Below, one piece after another: positions 1-11,737 of a stretch of 64,000 bases of DNA; the stretch's first letter is position 1, and each line of letters begins with the position of its first letter. Source of the DNA: Arthrobacter sp. ISL-28 (GTDB taxonomy: Bacteria; Actinomycetota; Actinomycetes; Actinomycetales; Micrococcaceae). The notes beneath the pieces were generated by a model, which had not been told where the DNA came from, ran no database searches, and saw only the letters and a list, made by a program, of their open reading frames with translations. The DNA is taken from positions 217,203-281,202 of the forward strand of contig NZ_JAGGPJ010000015.1 in the NCBI RefSeq assembly GCF_018613875.1, read 5' to 3'. The translations under genes and the position numbers were made by a program.

Positions 1-218
1 CCATCGAGTCCTCGCATGCCCTCGCCGGTGCCATCAAGGTGGGCCAGCGGCTGGCCGCTGAAGAAGGAACCGGCTCAGGCGAAGTATCGGACAAGATCGT
101 GATCGTGAACCTGTCCGGCCGGGGCGACAAGGATGTGGCTACAGCAGCCGAGTGGTTCGACCTCCTGGACAAAGATTCCGCAGAGGCCACCATCGGCAAG
201 GAAGGGGAGCAGCTGTGA
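1..218 (+). CDS. trpB: Tryptophan synthase beta chain, C-terminal end (partial)
   Basis: The window opens inside this gene; only about the last 71 codons are present, ending at TGA 216-218. The readable end begins [18 protein letters not shown] and continues with [15 protein letters not shown], which matches the C-terminal part of PLP-dependent tryptophan synthase beta chains, where an SGRGDKD motif lies near the end. TrpB condenses indole with serine to give tryptophan, in complex with TrpA. The stop overlaps the GTG of the next gene (ATGA-like coupling), as expected for trpBA. The 5' part lies outside the window. Confidence 0.95.
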   Translation, partial: IESSHALAGAIKVGQRLAAEEGTGSGEVSDKIVIVNLSGRGDKDVATAAEWFDLLDKDSAEATIGKEGEQL

Positions 219-1018
219 GCACCGCGCAGATGACCAGCAAATCGGCAATCGCCATCGATAAGGCCCGTGCAGAAGGACGGGCGGCCCTGATCGGTTACCT
301 GCCCGCCGGGTATCCCAGCGTCGAGGAAACCATCGCCGCCGGCATCGCCCTCGCACGCAACGGTGCGGACCTCATCGAGATCGGCATTCCCTACTCCGAT
401 CCCGTGATGGACGGTCCGGTCATCCAGGCCGCCACCACGGAAGCGCTGGCAAAGGGCTTCACCGTCCGCCAGGTCTTCGAGGTCGTGGCCGGCATCACTG
501 GCCAAACCGACGCTGCCGTCCTGGTCATGACCTACTGGAACCCCGTGATGAGGATGGGCGTGGACGAGTTTTCCCGCCGTCTGGCCGAAGCCGGGGGAGC
601 CGGCCTGATCACACCCGACCTCATTCCGGATGAAGCAGCGGAATGGATGGAAGCCTCCGACAAGTACGGGCTGGACCGGGTGTTCCTGGTGGCGCCGTCG
701 TCGTCCACCGAGCGCATGCGGCGCACCGTCGAGGCCAGCCGGGGCTTCGTGTACGCCGTCTCCATCATGGGCGTCACCGGTGCCCGGTCCTCGGTGAGCG
801 CGGCTGCCAAGGGCGTGGTGGCTGCTGCCAAGGACGCCGGCGCAGAGCGTGTGTGCGTGGGCCTTGGGGTTTCGAACGCCGACCAGGTGGCGGAAATCGC
901 TGCCTACGCCGACGGCGTGATCGTGGGAACAGCCCTCGTCTCCGCCATCCGCGACGGCGGCGTGGACGCCGTGGCCAACCTCACCAAAGACCTCAGTGCC
1001 GGACTGACCAGGAAGTAG
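215..1018 (+). CDS. trpA: Tryptophan synthase alpha chain
   Basis: A 267-residue protein that cleaves indole-3-glycerol phosphate to indole and glyceraldehyde 3-phosphate and channels indole to TrpB. The TrpA signature [16 protein letters not shown] is present; the catalytic acids are Glu55 and Asp66 in this numbering (Glu49 and Asp60 in E. coli). Phosphate-binding glycines follow in [10 protein letters not shown] and [10 protein letters not shown]. The GTG at 215 overlaps the trpB stop, so translational coupling is likely. A longer in-frame ORF reaches back to 152, but that part lies inside trpB and has no TrpA character. Length is normal for the family. Confidence 0.96.
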   Translation: MSTAQMTSKSAIAIDKARAEGRAALIGYLPAGYPSVEETIAAGIALARNGADLIEIGIPYSDPVMDGPVIQAATTEALAKGFTVRQVFEVVAGITGQTDAAVLVMTYWNPVMRMGVDEFSRRLAEAGGAGLITPDLIPDEAAEWMEASDKYGLDRVFLVAPSSSTERMRRTVEASRGFVYAVSIMGVTGARSSVSAAAKGVVAAAKDAGAERVCVGLGVSNADQVAEIAAYADGVIVGTALVSAIRDGGVDAVANLTKDLSAGLTRK

Positions 1019-1027
1019 CCCTCCATC

Positions 1028-2413
1028 ATGCAGATGTTCCACTCCGCGGCCGCGATGGTTCCGGCCAGCATCCCGAGTCCGGACTGGTCCGGCTTCGACA
1101 TTCCGCTGCCGTGGGGTTCGCTGCGCATCCATGCCTACGCCCTGTGCATCCTTGCGGGCATCATCGTCGGCCTGTGGCTGACGTCCAGGCGGTGGGCAAA
1201 GCGCGGAGCGCCCGAGGGCAGCGTGTGGGACATCGTCATCTGGGCCATTCCGTTCGGCATCATCGGTGGCCGGCTTTACCACGTTGTTTCCTCTCCGGAC
1301 GCCTACTTCGGCCCCGGATTCGACGGAACAGGCGACCTCTCCCTGATCCCGCAGATCCAGCGCGGCGGCCTCGGGATCTGGGGTGCCGTGGTGCTGGGCG
1401 TTTTCGGCGCCTGGATCGGCTGCCGCCGTGCCGGCGTCAAGCTGCCGGCGTTCCTGGACGCCGCCGCGCCCGGACTGCTGCTCGCACAGGCCGTGGGCCG
1501 CTGGGGGAACTACTTCAACCAGGAGCTTTTCGGCGGACCCACGACACTGCCCTGGGGGCTTCAGGTTGACGCCGACAACCCCAACTTCCCGTCCGGGTTC
1601 GCGGCGGACACGCTGTTCCACCCGACGTTCCTGTACGAGTCACTCTGGAACCTCGCGGGCGTGCTCATCCTCCTGGCGCTCGACCGGCGGTTCCACTTCC
1701 GCCGCGGCCGGCTCTTCTGGCTCTACGCGATGTACTACACGCTGGGCCGGGTGTGGATTGAAGCCATGCGCATCGATGATGCCGAACAGATCAGCCTCTT
1801 CGGCATCACCACGCGCCTCAACGTCTGGACCAGCATCTTCGTGTTCGTCGCAGCCCTGGCAGTTTTCATCGTGCTGGGACAGGGCAAAAAGCGCGATGCG
1901 GACAGCATCTACCTTCCCGGCCGCGAGCCCGCCGCTGAATCCGCAGGCATCGAGGCCGCCGTCGACACGGTCGGTGACAAAGCCGCCGTCGACACGGTCG
2001 CTAACAAAGTGGCCGTCGAACCGGGCGGCCACAAAGCCGCCGAACCGGCCGGTAACAAAACTGCCGTCGACACGCCCGCTAACGAAGCCGCCGTCGAACC
2101 GGCCGGCAACGAAACAGCCGTCGAGACGGCTGCGGGAGTTGAAAAAACGGACGACGTCGGGCCCTCGCCGAAGTCGGCAAGCGGCCGCCGCTCCGCTGTT
2201 GACCCCGTCCGTGATCCGGACCCGGCTGTCTCAGATAGTGAGTCGCGTGGTAATCTCCCTGATAACCAAAACGGTCCAGGCCGCTCTTCTGCCCCAACGG
2301 AAGCAGTGCCGGCGCCAAGTGGCGACAACACGTCTGCCACGGACTCGCCGGACACCGGAAAATCCGGTGCAGCAGCCACCGGAACCGCGCCGAAAGCTGA
2401 CGGCACCCGCTAG
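1028..2413 (+). CDS. lgt: Prolipoprotein diacylglyceryl transferase with long C-terminal tail
   Basis: An integral membrane enzyme that moves diacylglycerol from phosphatidylglycerol to the lipobox cysteine of prolipoproteins. The start context (SIPSPDWSGFDIPLP) and the signature GRWGNYFNQELFGGPT are typical, with hydrophobic segments through about residue 290. The catalytic domain ends near residue 295. The rest of the 461 residues is an Ala/Val/Glu/Pro-rich cytoplasmic tail with about seven 9-residue degenerate repeats, then low-complexity sequence. Long variable tails are common in actinobacterial Lgt. The gene follows trpA by 9 bases, an arrangement usual in Arthrobacter relatives. Confidence 0.95.
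   Translation: MQMFHSAAAMVPASIPSPDWSGFDIPLPWGSLRIHAYALCILAGIIVGLWLTSRRWAKRGAPEGSVWDIVIWAIPFGIIGGRLYHVVSSPDAYFGPGFDGTGDLSLIPQIQRGGLGIWGAVVLGVFGAWIGCRRAGVKLPAFLDAAAPGLLLAQAVGRWGNYFNQELFGGPTTLPWGLQVDADNPNFPSGFAADTLFHPTFLYESLWNLAGVLILLALDRRFHFRRGRLFWLYAMYYTLGRVWIEAMRIDDAEQISLFGITTRLNVWTSIFVFVAALAVFIVLGQGKKRDADSIYLPGREPAAESAGIEAAVDTVGDKAAVDTVANKVAVEPGGHKAAEPAGNKTAVDTPANEAAVEPAGNETAVETAAGVEKTDDVGPSPKSASGRRSAVDPVRDPDPAVSDSESRGNLPDNQNGPGRSSAPTEAVPAPSGDNTSATDSPDTGKSGAAATGTAPKADGTR
1955..2131 (+). repeat. 27-bp degenerate tandem repeat in the lgt tail
   Basis: About seven imperfect units of 27 bases encode 9-residue repeats such as AAVDTVGDK, AAVDTVANK, TAVDTPANE and AAVEPAGNE. Codon-level similarity is high (gccgtcgaca and gccgtcgaac cores recur), which suggests recent slippage or unequal crossing-over. 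One unit (AAEPAGNK) is a residue short. The repeats lie outside the catalytic domain. Confidence 0.85.
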
Positions 2414-2677
2414 TTCAGCAAAGGCAACCAGGGCAGCCAGAGCCACCGCTTGGAGCGCCCAAGACCACAATGTCGTGGTATCAGGGCCCTGCCGGTCAGC
2501 ATAGAGCTGCTAGCCGGTCAAGCCCGGGCCGGGAGCCTGCGTAACTGTTAGTCCAGCAGTCCTCCCTGCCCTACAATTTCCAGTAATTAACACTTTGTTG
2601 TGCCCGTCACACCGGCGCTCTGAGTGGGGCCAACGTTGTCCCTTCCATACGCACGATCAGGAGGAAGGACGTCTCCC
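2414..2677. other. Intergenic region upstream of gltB
   Basis: About 260 bases between lgt and the chosen gltB start. It contains several short GC-rich inverted segments (for example around 2488-2545) and an AT-rich stretch at 2575-2600 that could hold the gltB promoter. A good ribosome binding site (aggaggaagga) ends a few bases before the ATG at 2678. I recognise no riboswitch or terminator with confidence. Confidence 0.4.
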
Positions 2678-5600
2678 ATGACCCAAACTCTTCACAGCCC
2701 CAGCTGGTCTGAACCGAACCAGCCGGACGCCGCCATGTCGCCGTTCAAGCGATTCGCGGCGCTCCCAGAGGCAGCCGGGCTCTACAACCCTGAGCAGGAG
2801 AAGGACGCCTGCGGTCTTGCGATCATTGCCACTCTGCGGGGCGAACCCGGTTATGACATCGTCGACGCCGCGCTGACAGCCCTGCGCAACCTTGAGCACC
2901 GGGGTGCCGTGGGTGCCGACGAGGGAACGGGCGACGGCGCCGGCCTGCTGATGCAGGTACCGGACGAGTTCTTCCGTGCCGTCACCGAGTTCGAGCTCCC
3001 GGCGCCCGGACAGTACGTGGTGGGCACCGCCTTCCTCCCAGCCGAGCAGCGCGAGGCCGATGCCGCCAAGGCAGGCATCGAAGGCCTCGCTGCCGACGAG
3101 GGCCTTACGGTCCTCGGCTGGCGCGAAGTACCGATCGTGGCCGACCTCGTCGGCGCCATGGCCCGCGCCTGCATGCCGTACTTCTCGCAGCCATTCTTCG
3201 CCTCCTCCACGGGGGAGCAGCTGGACCGCAATGAACTCGATTCCCGTGCCTGGCGTATCCGCAAGCGCGCCCAGAACAAGTTCGGCGTCTACTTCCCCTC
3301 GCTGTCCTCCCGGACCATCGTCTACAAGGGCATGCTGACCACCGCGCAGCTGGAGCCGTTCTACCCGGACCTTTCGGACAAGCGCTTCAAGACCAAGCTG
3401 GCGATCGTCCACTCGCGCTTCTCCACCAACACGTTCCCGTCCTGGCCGCTGGCGCAGCCGTTCCGCACCATCGCCCACAACGGTGAAATCAACACCGTCA
3501 AGGGCAACCGGAACTGGATGCGTGCCCGCCAGTCCCAGCTGGCCAACCCGCTGCTGGGCGATTCCCCCGAAGAACTGTTCCCGATCTGCACCCCCGGTGC
3601 GTCAGACTCGGCGTCCTTCGATGAAGTGGCTGAACTGCTGTGGCTTTCCGGCCGCCCTATCACGCATTCGATCATGATGATGATCCCCGAGGCCTGGGAA
3701 AACCACGCGTCGATGGATCCGGCACGCCGCGCGTTCTACGAGTACCACTCCCTGCTGATGGAACCGTGGGACGGACCGGCCGCCGTGTCGTTCACCGACG
3801 GCAATCTCGTCGGCGCCACGCTGGACCGCAACGGTCTGCGCCCGGGGCGGTACTGGATCACTGAAGACGGCCTCGTCGTCTTCGCCTCCGAGGTGGGCGT
3901 CATCGACGTCGAAGCCTCCAAGGTGGTCAAGAAGGGCCGCGTTTCGCCGGGCAAGATGTTCCTGGTGGACACCGAGTCGGGGCGGATCATCGACGATGAA
4001 GAGGTCAAGGCCGAGGTCGCTGCGGCGAACCCCTGGGCCGAATGGGTCAAGGACAACCTGATCGACCTCAACGAGCTTCCCGAGCGCGAGCACGTGGTGC
4101 ACACGGCCGCGTCCGTGAACATCCGCCAGCGAACCTTCGGCTACACCACTGAAGAGCTCAGGATCCTGCTCGGCCCCATGGCGCGCACCGGTGCCGAGCC
4201 GCTCGGGGCCATGGGCTCCGACACGCCCGTTGCTGTGCTGTCCAAGCGTCCCCGGCTGCTGTTCGACTACTTCGTGCAGTCCTTCGCACAGGTCACCAAC
4301 CCGCCGCTGGACGCCATCCGTGAAGAGCTGGTCACGTCCCTGACGTGCGCCATCGGCCCCAACGGCAACCTGCTGGACACCAAGCAGGTCCGCCAGCCGC
4401 AGGTATCGCTGCCGTTCCCGGTCATCAACAATGACCAGCTGGCGAAGATCGCCAACATCGAGGACGCCGACGGCAACAGGGTTGCCATGAAGGTCCGCGG
4501 GCTCTACCGGCCCGAAGGCGGCGAGAACGCCCTCCGCGCCCGGCTCACCGAGATCTGCGAGCAGGTTTCCGGCGCGATCAACCGCGGCGTGCAGTACGTG
4601 GTGCTGTCCGACCGTGACTCCAACGCCCAGTGGGCGCCCATTCCTTCGCTGCTGCTGGTCAGCGCCGTGCACCACCACCTGCTGCGCAGCGCCAACCGGA
4701 CCAAGACGGCCCTCGTGGTTGAGGCGGGCGACGTCCGCGAGACGCACCACGTGGCCGTGCTGGTGGGCTACGGCGCCTCCGCCGTCAACCCGTACCTGGC
4801 CATGGAATCCGTGGAGCAGCTCATCGCTGCCGGCGACGTCGTCGGCGTCACCCCGCAGGACGGCGTCTACAACCTCATCAAGGGCCTCGGCAAGGGCGTC
4901 CTGAAGATCATGTCCAAGATGGGCATCTCCACTGTGGCCTCCTACACCGGTGCGCAGACCTTCGAAGCGCTCGGCCTGGGCCAGGAGCTTGTGGACGAAT
5001 TCTTCGCCGGCACGCACTCCCAGCTGGGCGGCGTGGGCCTGGATGTCATCGCGGCCGAAGTCTCGGCACGGCACCAGATGGCGTACCCCGAAGGCGGCAT
5101 CGAGCTCCCGCACCGCCCCCTGCTGGGCGGCGGCGAGTACCAGTGGCGCCGCGACGGCGAGCCGCACCTCTTCAACCCGGAGACCGTCTTCCGGCTGCAG
5201 CATGCCACGCGTGAGCGCCGCTACGACATCTTCAAGGCCTACACCAAGGGTGTGGACGACCAGTCCGAGAACCTGATGACCCTGCGCGGGCTCCTCAGGT
5301 TCAAGGACGGACTGCGTCCAGCCGTGCCGCTTGAGGAAGTGGAGCCGGTCTCCAGCATTGTCAAGCGGTTCTCCACGGGCGCCATGAGCTACGGCTCCAT
5401 CTCCAAGGAAGCCCACGAGACCCTCGCGATCGCCATGAACCGGCTGGGCGGCAAGTCCAACACCGGTGAAGGCGGCGAGGACGTGGACCGCCTGCTGGAC
5501 CCCGAGCGCCGCTCTGCCGTGAAGCAGATCGCCTCGGGCCGGTTCGGCGTGACCAGCCTCTACCTGACCAACGCGGACGACATCCAGATCAAGATGGCCC

Positions 5601-7286
5601 AAGGCGCCAAGCCCGGCGAGGGCGGCCAGCTGATGGCGCAGAAGGTCTACCCCTGGGTTGCCCGCACGCGCCACTCGACCCCCGGCGTCGGGCTGATCTC
5701 CCCGCCCCCGCACCACGACATCTACTCGATCGAGGACCTCGCGCAGCTCATCTACGATGCGAAGCGCGCCAACCCCTCGGCCCGCGTGCACGTCAAGCTC
5801 GTCTCCGAGGTGGGCATCGGCACAGTTGCCGCCGGTGTGACAAAGGCGAAGGCCGACGTCGTACTGGTTTCCGGCCACGACGGCGGAACCGGCGCCTCGC
5901 CGCTGAACTCGCTCAAGCACGCCGGTGTCCCGTGGGAACTGGGGCTCGCAGAGACCCAGCAGACCCTCATGCTCAACGGCCTGCGCGACCGCGTCGTCGT
6001 GCAGGTGGACGGCCAGCTCAAAACCGGCCGCGACGTCGTGATTGCTGCCCTGCTCGGCGGCGAGGAATTCGGTTTCGCGACGGCCCCGCTGGTGGTTGAA
6101 GGCTGCATCATGATGCGCGTCTGCCACCTCGACACCTGCCCGGTGGGCGTTGCCACGCAGAACCCCGAGCTGCGCGCACGTTTCACCGGCAAGCCCGAGT
6201 TCGTGGTCAACTTCTTCGAATTCCTAGCCGAGGAAGTCCGCGAGATCCTCGCGGAGCTCGGCTTCCGGAGCATCGAGGAAGCGATCGGCCATGCGGAAAT
6301 GCTGGACACCCGTGAGGCGATCGACCACTGGAAGGCCGAGGGCCTGGATCTGGATCCGATCCTGCACGGGCTCGAGTTCGACGACGACGCCCCGCTGCGG
6401 AACCTGACCGGCCAGAACCACGAGCTGGACAAGCACTTCGACCAGCGGCTCATCGCCATGGCCGCGGAAGCCCTGAGCGACCGCGCCCCGGTGAAGATCG
6501 CCGTCGACGTCATCAACACCGACCGTTCGGTGGGCACCATGCTCGGCCACGTGGTCACCAAGACGTTCGGCACGGACACTCTGGCCACCGACACGATCGA
6601 CATCACGCTGACCGGCACCGCCGGGCAGTCGCTGGGCGCCTTCCTGCCGGCCGGCATCACGCTGCGGATGTACGGCGACTCCAACGACTACGTGGGCAAG
6701 GGCCTCTCCGGCGGCCGGATCATTGTCCGGCCGGACCGCACCAATGTGTTCAAGGCGGAGAACAACGTGATCGCCGGGAACGTGATCGGCTACGGCGCCA
6801 CGAGCGGCGAGATGTTCCTGCGCGGCCAGGTGGGCGAACGCTTCCTGGTCCGGAACTCCGGTGCCACGGCGGTTGTCGAAGGCATCGGCGACCACGGCTG
6901 CGAGTACATGACGGGCGGCCAGACGCTCATCATCGGCCGGACCGGGCGCAACTTTGGCGCCGGCATGTCCGGCGGCACGGCCTACGTCCTGGACCTGGAT
7001 GCGGCGCGCGTGAACAAGCAGGCGCTGGAAGCCGGCGAACTCCAGCTCCGCGATCTGGATGCCGAAGACCGCGACATCGTGCACGGGCTCCTCGTCAAGC
7101 ACGTCGAGGAAACGGACTCCCAGCTGGCGGCGCGTCTGCTCGAGAACTTCGACGACACCGCTGCCCGCATTACCAAGGTGCTGCCGCGCGACTACGCGGC
7201 TGTGCTGCAAACCCGTCTTGATGCCATCGAAGAGGGCCTGGACCCCGACGGCGAAGAAGTTTGGTCTCGAATCCTGGAGGTGACCG

Positions 7287-7294
<8 letters not shown>
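2678..7294 (+). CDS. gltB: Glutamate synthase (NADPH) large subunit
   Basis: A 1538-residue iron-sulfur flavoprotein that makes two glutamates from glutamine and 2-oxoglutarate. ATG 2678 is preferred over the upstream in-frame start because a strong Shine-Dalgarno precedes it and the propeptide is then of usual size. The class II glutamine amidotransferase nucleophile is Cys45 (EKDACGLAI), expected to become the N-terminus after processing. The central and FMN-binding synthase domains follow ([23 protein letters not shown]). Cysteines for the [3Fe-4S] cluster lie in [17 protein letters not shown], and the C-terminal GXGXG beta-helix is present ([13 protein letters not shown]). It overlaps gltD by 8 bases. 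Confidence 0.98.
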
Positions 7295-8744
<1,450 letters not shown>

Positions 8745-8814
8745 TTATGCCTCGGAGGGGAATGTTCACCTCCACGACAACTTAACCAATGCAAGAGACC
8801 AATAGGGTAGGTAT

Positions 8815-10299
8815 ATGAGACGCGCAAAAATTGTGGCCACCTTCGGACCGGCCATTGCCAGCTATGAAAACACCCTCGCGGTGCTGGAAGCCGGCGTTGA
8901 CGTAGCCCGCATGAACATGAGCCACGGTGATTACTCCGTGCATGACAACACCTACGAGAACGTCCGTAAGGCAGCGACGGATCTTGGTAAGGCCGTCGCC
9001 ATCATGGCCGACCTCCAGGGCCCGAAGATCCGTCTTGGCCGTTTTGTGGACGGCCCGCACGAGCTCGCCGTCGGTGACATCTTCACGATCACCACCGAAG
9101 ACGTGCCCGGCACCAAGGAGATCTGCTCCACCACGCTCAAGAGCCTCACCGAGGACGTCAACGTGGGCGATGCCCTCCTGATCGACGATGGCAAGGTTGC
9201 ACTGCGCGCTGTTGAGGTGGACGACGTCAAGGTCGTCGCCGAGGTGACCGTCGGCGGCATGGTGTCCAACAACAAGGGCATCAACCTGCCGGGCGTGGCC
9301 GTGAACGTCCCCGCGCTGAGCGAGAAGGATGAGGATGACCTCCGGTGGGCCATCCGCCGCGGCGTGGACCTGGTTGCGCTCTCCTTCGTCCGTGACGCCA
9401 GCGACATCAAGCGGGTCCACGAGATCATGGACGAGGAAGGCCGCCGCGTTCCGGTGATCGCGAAGATCGAGAAGCCGCAGGCCGTGGACCAGCTCCACGA
9501 AATCATCGACGCGTTCGACGCCATCATGGTGGCCCGTGGCGACCTCGGTGTGGAGCTTCCCCTGGAGGAGGTGCCGATCGTGCAGAAGCGTGCCATTGAA
9601 CTGGCACGCCGCTGGGCCAAGCCCGTCATCGTGGCCACGCAGGTCCTCGAATCGATGATCGACAACCCGCGCCCCACCCGTGCGGAGGCTTCGGACTGCG
9701 CCAACGCCGTGCTCGACGGCGCGGATGCAGTCATGCTTTCCGGCGAGACCAGCGTGGGCAAGTACCCGATCGAAACGGTCAAGGTCATGGCCCGGATCAT
9801 CGAGTCCACCGAGGAGCACGGCCTGGAGCGCGTCCCCCCGCTGGGCACCAAGCCCAAGACCCGCGGCGGCGCGATCACCCGTGCCGCCGTCGAAATCGCC
9901 GACCAGCTGGACGCGAAGTACATCTGTACTTTCACGCAGTCCGGTGACTCTGCCCGCCGCCTGTCCCGCCTCCGCCCGATCAAGCCGGTCTTCGCGTTCA
10001 CTCCGGTGGAGCAGGTGTGGAACCAGCTGGCATTGACCTGGGGCATCCAGCCGCAGCTCGTTGCCATGGTGGGCCACACCGACGAAATGACGGCCCAGGT
10101 GGACCGCAGCCTGCTGGACATGGGGCTCGTGGAAGACGGCGACCTGGTGGTTATCGCTGCCGGTTCCCCTCCCGGAAAAGCCGGTTCGACGAACTCGCTG
10201 AAGGTCCACAAGGTAGGCGACCTCGCCGACACCCCGAACCTCGGCGAAGGTACGACCAGGGAAAAGCTTGGCCCGTGGCCGGAAAAGAAGAAGAAGTAG
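8815..10299 (+). CDS. pyk: Pyruvate kinase
   Basis: A 494-residue glycolytic enzyme converting phosphoenolpyruvate and ADP to pyruvate and ATP. It begins MRRAKIVATFGPA, the normal family start. The active-site signature IAKIEKPQAVDQL and the metal-binding MVARGDLGVELPLEEVP follow. The regulatory C-terminal domain is complete, and the Lys-rich end (PEKKKK) is unusual only in detail. A single-gene transcription unit is likely, because a clear intrinsic terminator follows at 10331. Confidence 0.98.
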   Translation: MRRAKIVATFGPAIASYENTLAVLEAGVDVARMNMSHGDYSVHDNTYENVRKAATDLGKAVAIMADLQGPKIRLGRFVDGPHELAVGDIFTITTEDVPGTKEICSTTLKSLTEDVNVGDALLIDDGKVALRAVEVDDVKVVAEVTVGGMVSNNKGINLPGVAVNVPALSEKDEDDLRWAIRRGVDLVALSFVRDASDIKRVHEIMDEEGRRVPVIAKIEKPQAVDQLHEIIDAFDAIMVARGDLGVELPLEEVPIVQKRAIELARRWAKPVIVATQVLESMIDNPRPTRAEASDCANAVLDGADAVMLSGETSVGKYPIETVKVMARIIESTEEHGLERVPPLGTKPKTRGGAITRAAVEIADQLDAKYICTFTQSGDSARRLSRLRPIKPVFAFTPVEQVWNQLALTWGIQPQLVAMVGHTDEMTAQVDRSLLDMGLVEDGDLVVIAAGSPPGKAGSTNSLKVHKVGDLADTPNLGEGTTREKLGPWPEKKKK

Positions 10300-10330
10300 G
10301 CTTCAGCCGCTGCTGAGTAGCTGAGCGAAG

Positions 10331-10370
10331 AGGGAGCATCGCCGCCGATTGGCGGGAATGCTCCCTTTTT
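10331..10370 (+). terminator. Intrinsic terminator of pyk
   Basis: The arms gggagcat (10332-10339) and atgctccc (10358-10365) form a stem, with an inner ccgcc/ggcgg pairing, followed at once by a T5 run. It lies 30 bases after the pyk stop on the coding strand. Confidence 0.9.
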
Positions 10371-10388
10371 GTTTGCTGTGTTGCTGGC

Positions 10389-10427
10389 AAAAAAGGAGGA
10401 TCCCCGCCGTCTGGCGGGGATCCTCCT
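10389..10427 (-). terminator. Intrinsic terminator of the ANTAR regulator gene
   Basis: A perfect 15-bp stem (aggaggatccccgcc at 10394-10408 against its complement at 10413-10427) has a 4-base loop. An A run at 10389-10394 becomes the U tract on the minus strand. It faces the pyk terminator, so the two converging genes are insulated from each other. Confidence 0.9.
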
Positions 10428-10446
10428 ATTTGGTTTGGTCCGAGCG

Positions 10447-11052
10447 TCAGTTGACCTGGTTGATGATGGTCTCTGCCACTTCGCGCATGCTCAGGCGGCG
10501 GTCCATGGAGGTCTTCTGGATCCACCGGAAGGCTTCCGGTTCCGTCAGGCCCATCTTGGTGGTCAGAAGGCTCTTGGCGCGCTCTACGAGCTTGCGGGTC
10601 GCGAACTGCTCCTGGAGGTCGGTGACCTCGCTTTCGAGGGCCTTGATCTCCTCGTGGCGGGAGAGTGCGATCTCCAGGGCGGGGATGAGGTCCGCCGGAG
10701 TGAAGGGCTTGACGACGTAGGCCATGGCGCCGGCGTCGCGGGCGCGCTCCACAAGTTCCTTCTGGCTGAAGGCGGTCAGCAGCACCACGGGGGCGATGCG
10801 TGCCTTAACGATCTTCTCGGCCGCGGAGATGCCGTCCATGACGGGCATCTTGACGTCCATCAGGACGAGGTCGGGCTTGAGCTCCTCGGCCAGTTGCACG
10901 GCCTTCTCGCCGTTGTCGGCCTCGCCAATGACGTCATAGCCCTCGCCGCGGAGGATCTCGATGATGTCCAGGCGGATGAGGGTTTCGTCTTCGGCGACAA
11001 TTACGCGGCGCGCCGGCTGGGACGTGCTGTTTGACTCCGTCGGTTCTGACAC
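10447..11052 (-). CDS. pdtaR: ANTAR-domain response regulator (PdtaR-like)
   Basis: A 201-residue two-domain protein. The N-terminal receiver domain has the acidic pocket (AEDE), the phospho-acceptor Asp in VLMDVKMP and Lys in VVKPF. After a coiled linker (HEEIKALESEV), a C-terminal ANTAR RNA-binding domain carries the characteristic AKSLL and SMREVAETI helices. Such proteins act by transcription antitermination on specific RNA hairpins; Mycobacterium PdtaR (Rv1626) is the family reference. The GTG start at 11052 has an aaggag site 5 bases upstream. Its placement between pyk and tRNA-Leu is usual for Arthrobacter relatives. The partner kinase is not in the window. Confidence 0.92.
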   Translation of the reverse strand: MSEPTESNSTSQPARRVIVAEDETLIRLDIIEILRGEGYDVIGEADNGEKAVQLAEELKPDLVLMDVKMPVMDGISAAEKIVKARIAPVVLLTAFSQKELVERARDAGAMAYVVKPFTPADLIPALEIALSRHEEIKALESEVTDLQEQFATRKLVERAKSLLTTKMGLTEPEAFRWIQKTSMDRRLSMREVAETIINQVN

Positions 11053-11258
11053 GGGATCTCCTTGAAAAGGTACGGCGGGACTATGACTATCTTAGTTGGG
11101 ACCCGCGGCTGTACTTGGATCTGCATGGCTTGTTGCGGCGGCGCTGGCGCGATTCTGGACTTTAGCCTATCTGCATGTAGAGTAATTCCGCGCACTGGAA
11201 GTGGCTGCGTTGCTCACAACACGTTGTGAGCCTACGATTGTTACTCCGTGTACTCCGC

Positions 11259-11340
11259 GCCCGAGTGGCGGAATTGGCAGACGCGCCGCACTCAAAATGC
11301 GGTATCGAGAGGTGTGTGGGTTCGAGTCCCACCTCGGGCA
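11259..11340 (+). tRNA. tRNA-Leu (anticodon CAA)
   Basis: An 82-base class II tRNA. The acceptor arms gcccgag and ctcgggc pair, with discriminator A at 11340. The anticodon stem-loop reads ccgca-ctcaaaa-tgcgg, giving CAA, which decodes UUG. A long variable arm and the T-arm (gtggg-ttcgagt-cccac) are present. CCA is not encoded. Its last 20 bases form the attachment core for the islands that follow, and the tRNA is rebuilt intact by the insertion. Confidence 0.97.
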
Positions 11341-11395
11341 CAGTGTTTCCGCAGGTCAGAGGCTTTTTGTCTTTTTGCTGTTGACAAAGCTTGAC
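11321..11395 (+). repeat. Attachment-site copy 1 (tRNA 3' end plus downstream arm)
   Basis: The 3' 20 bases of tRNA-Leu (11321-11340) start a repeat that continues into the island. The first 38 bases are identical to those starting at 22039. Further on both copies have ggctttttg and a pair of TTGAC elements (11380-11385 and 11391-11395). This is the left-most att site of the stack. Confidence 0.88.
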
Positions 11396-11737
11396 TTTTC
11401 GGAGGTCGTCATATTGTGGAAGGCGCCGCATCTCTGGCGGTGGGCACTGGATGGCGCAGCGACCCCTGGACAGAGCAACTGAGACGTTTCCTCAAGGACT
11501 CAACCCGGCTCCCTGCCGCGTGAGAGCTGGAAGTAGGCGGGTCGTGCAGGGTCCGATGGGCCCGTCCATGCTGCGGTCGGCGGCCAATTGCACGCACTCG
11601 GCGCACCGTGCAGTGCTGTTCCTTGACGAGGCGTGAAATCTAGTTCATACCACGCAATCTGGTCAAGGAAACGACGTCGTTAGCCCCTCTCGGAGCGCCG
11701 TTACAGGTAATGCTCTGATGCCCACGATCATTACAGA
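11341..11737. other. Non-coding left end of island 1
   Basis: About 400 bases with no convincing gene. The first 55 bases belong to the att arm with TTGAC repeats. I see nothing recognisable in the remainder. Confidence 0.5.

Noticed and set aside
643..1569. Long plus-strand ORF across trpA and lgt
   Set aside because: It is Arg-rich shadow text; both real genes are clear in other frames.
3602..6127. An 841-codon minus-strand ORF inside gltB
   Set aside because: It is the high-GC shadow of gltB; its text is His/Asp/Val-rich with no domain, while gltB is certain on the other strand.
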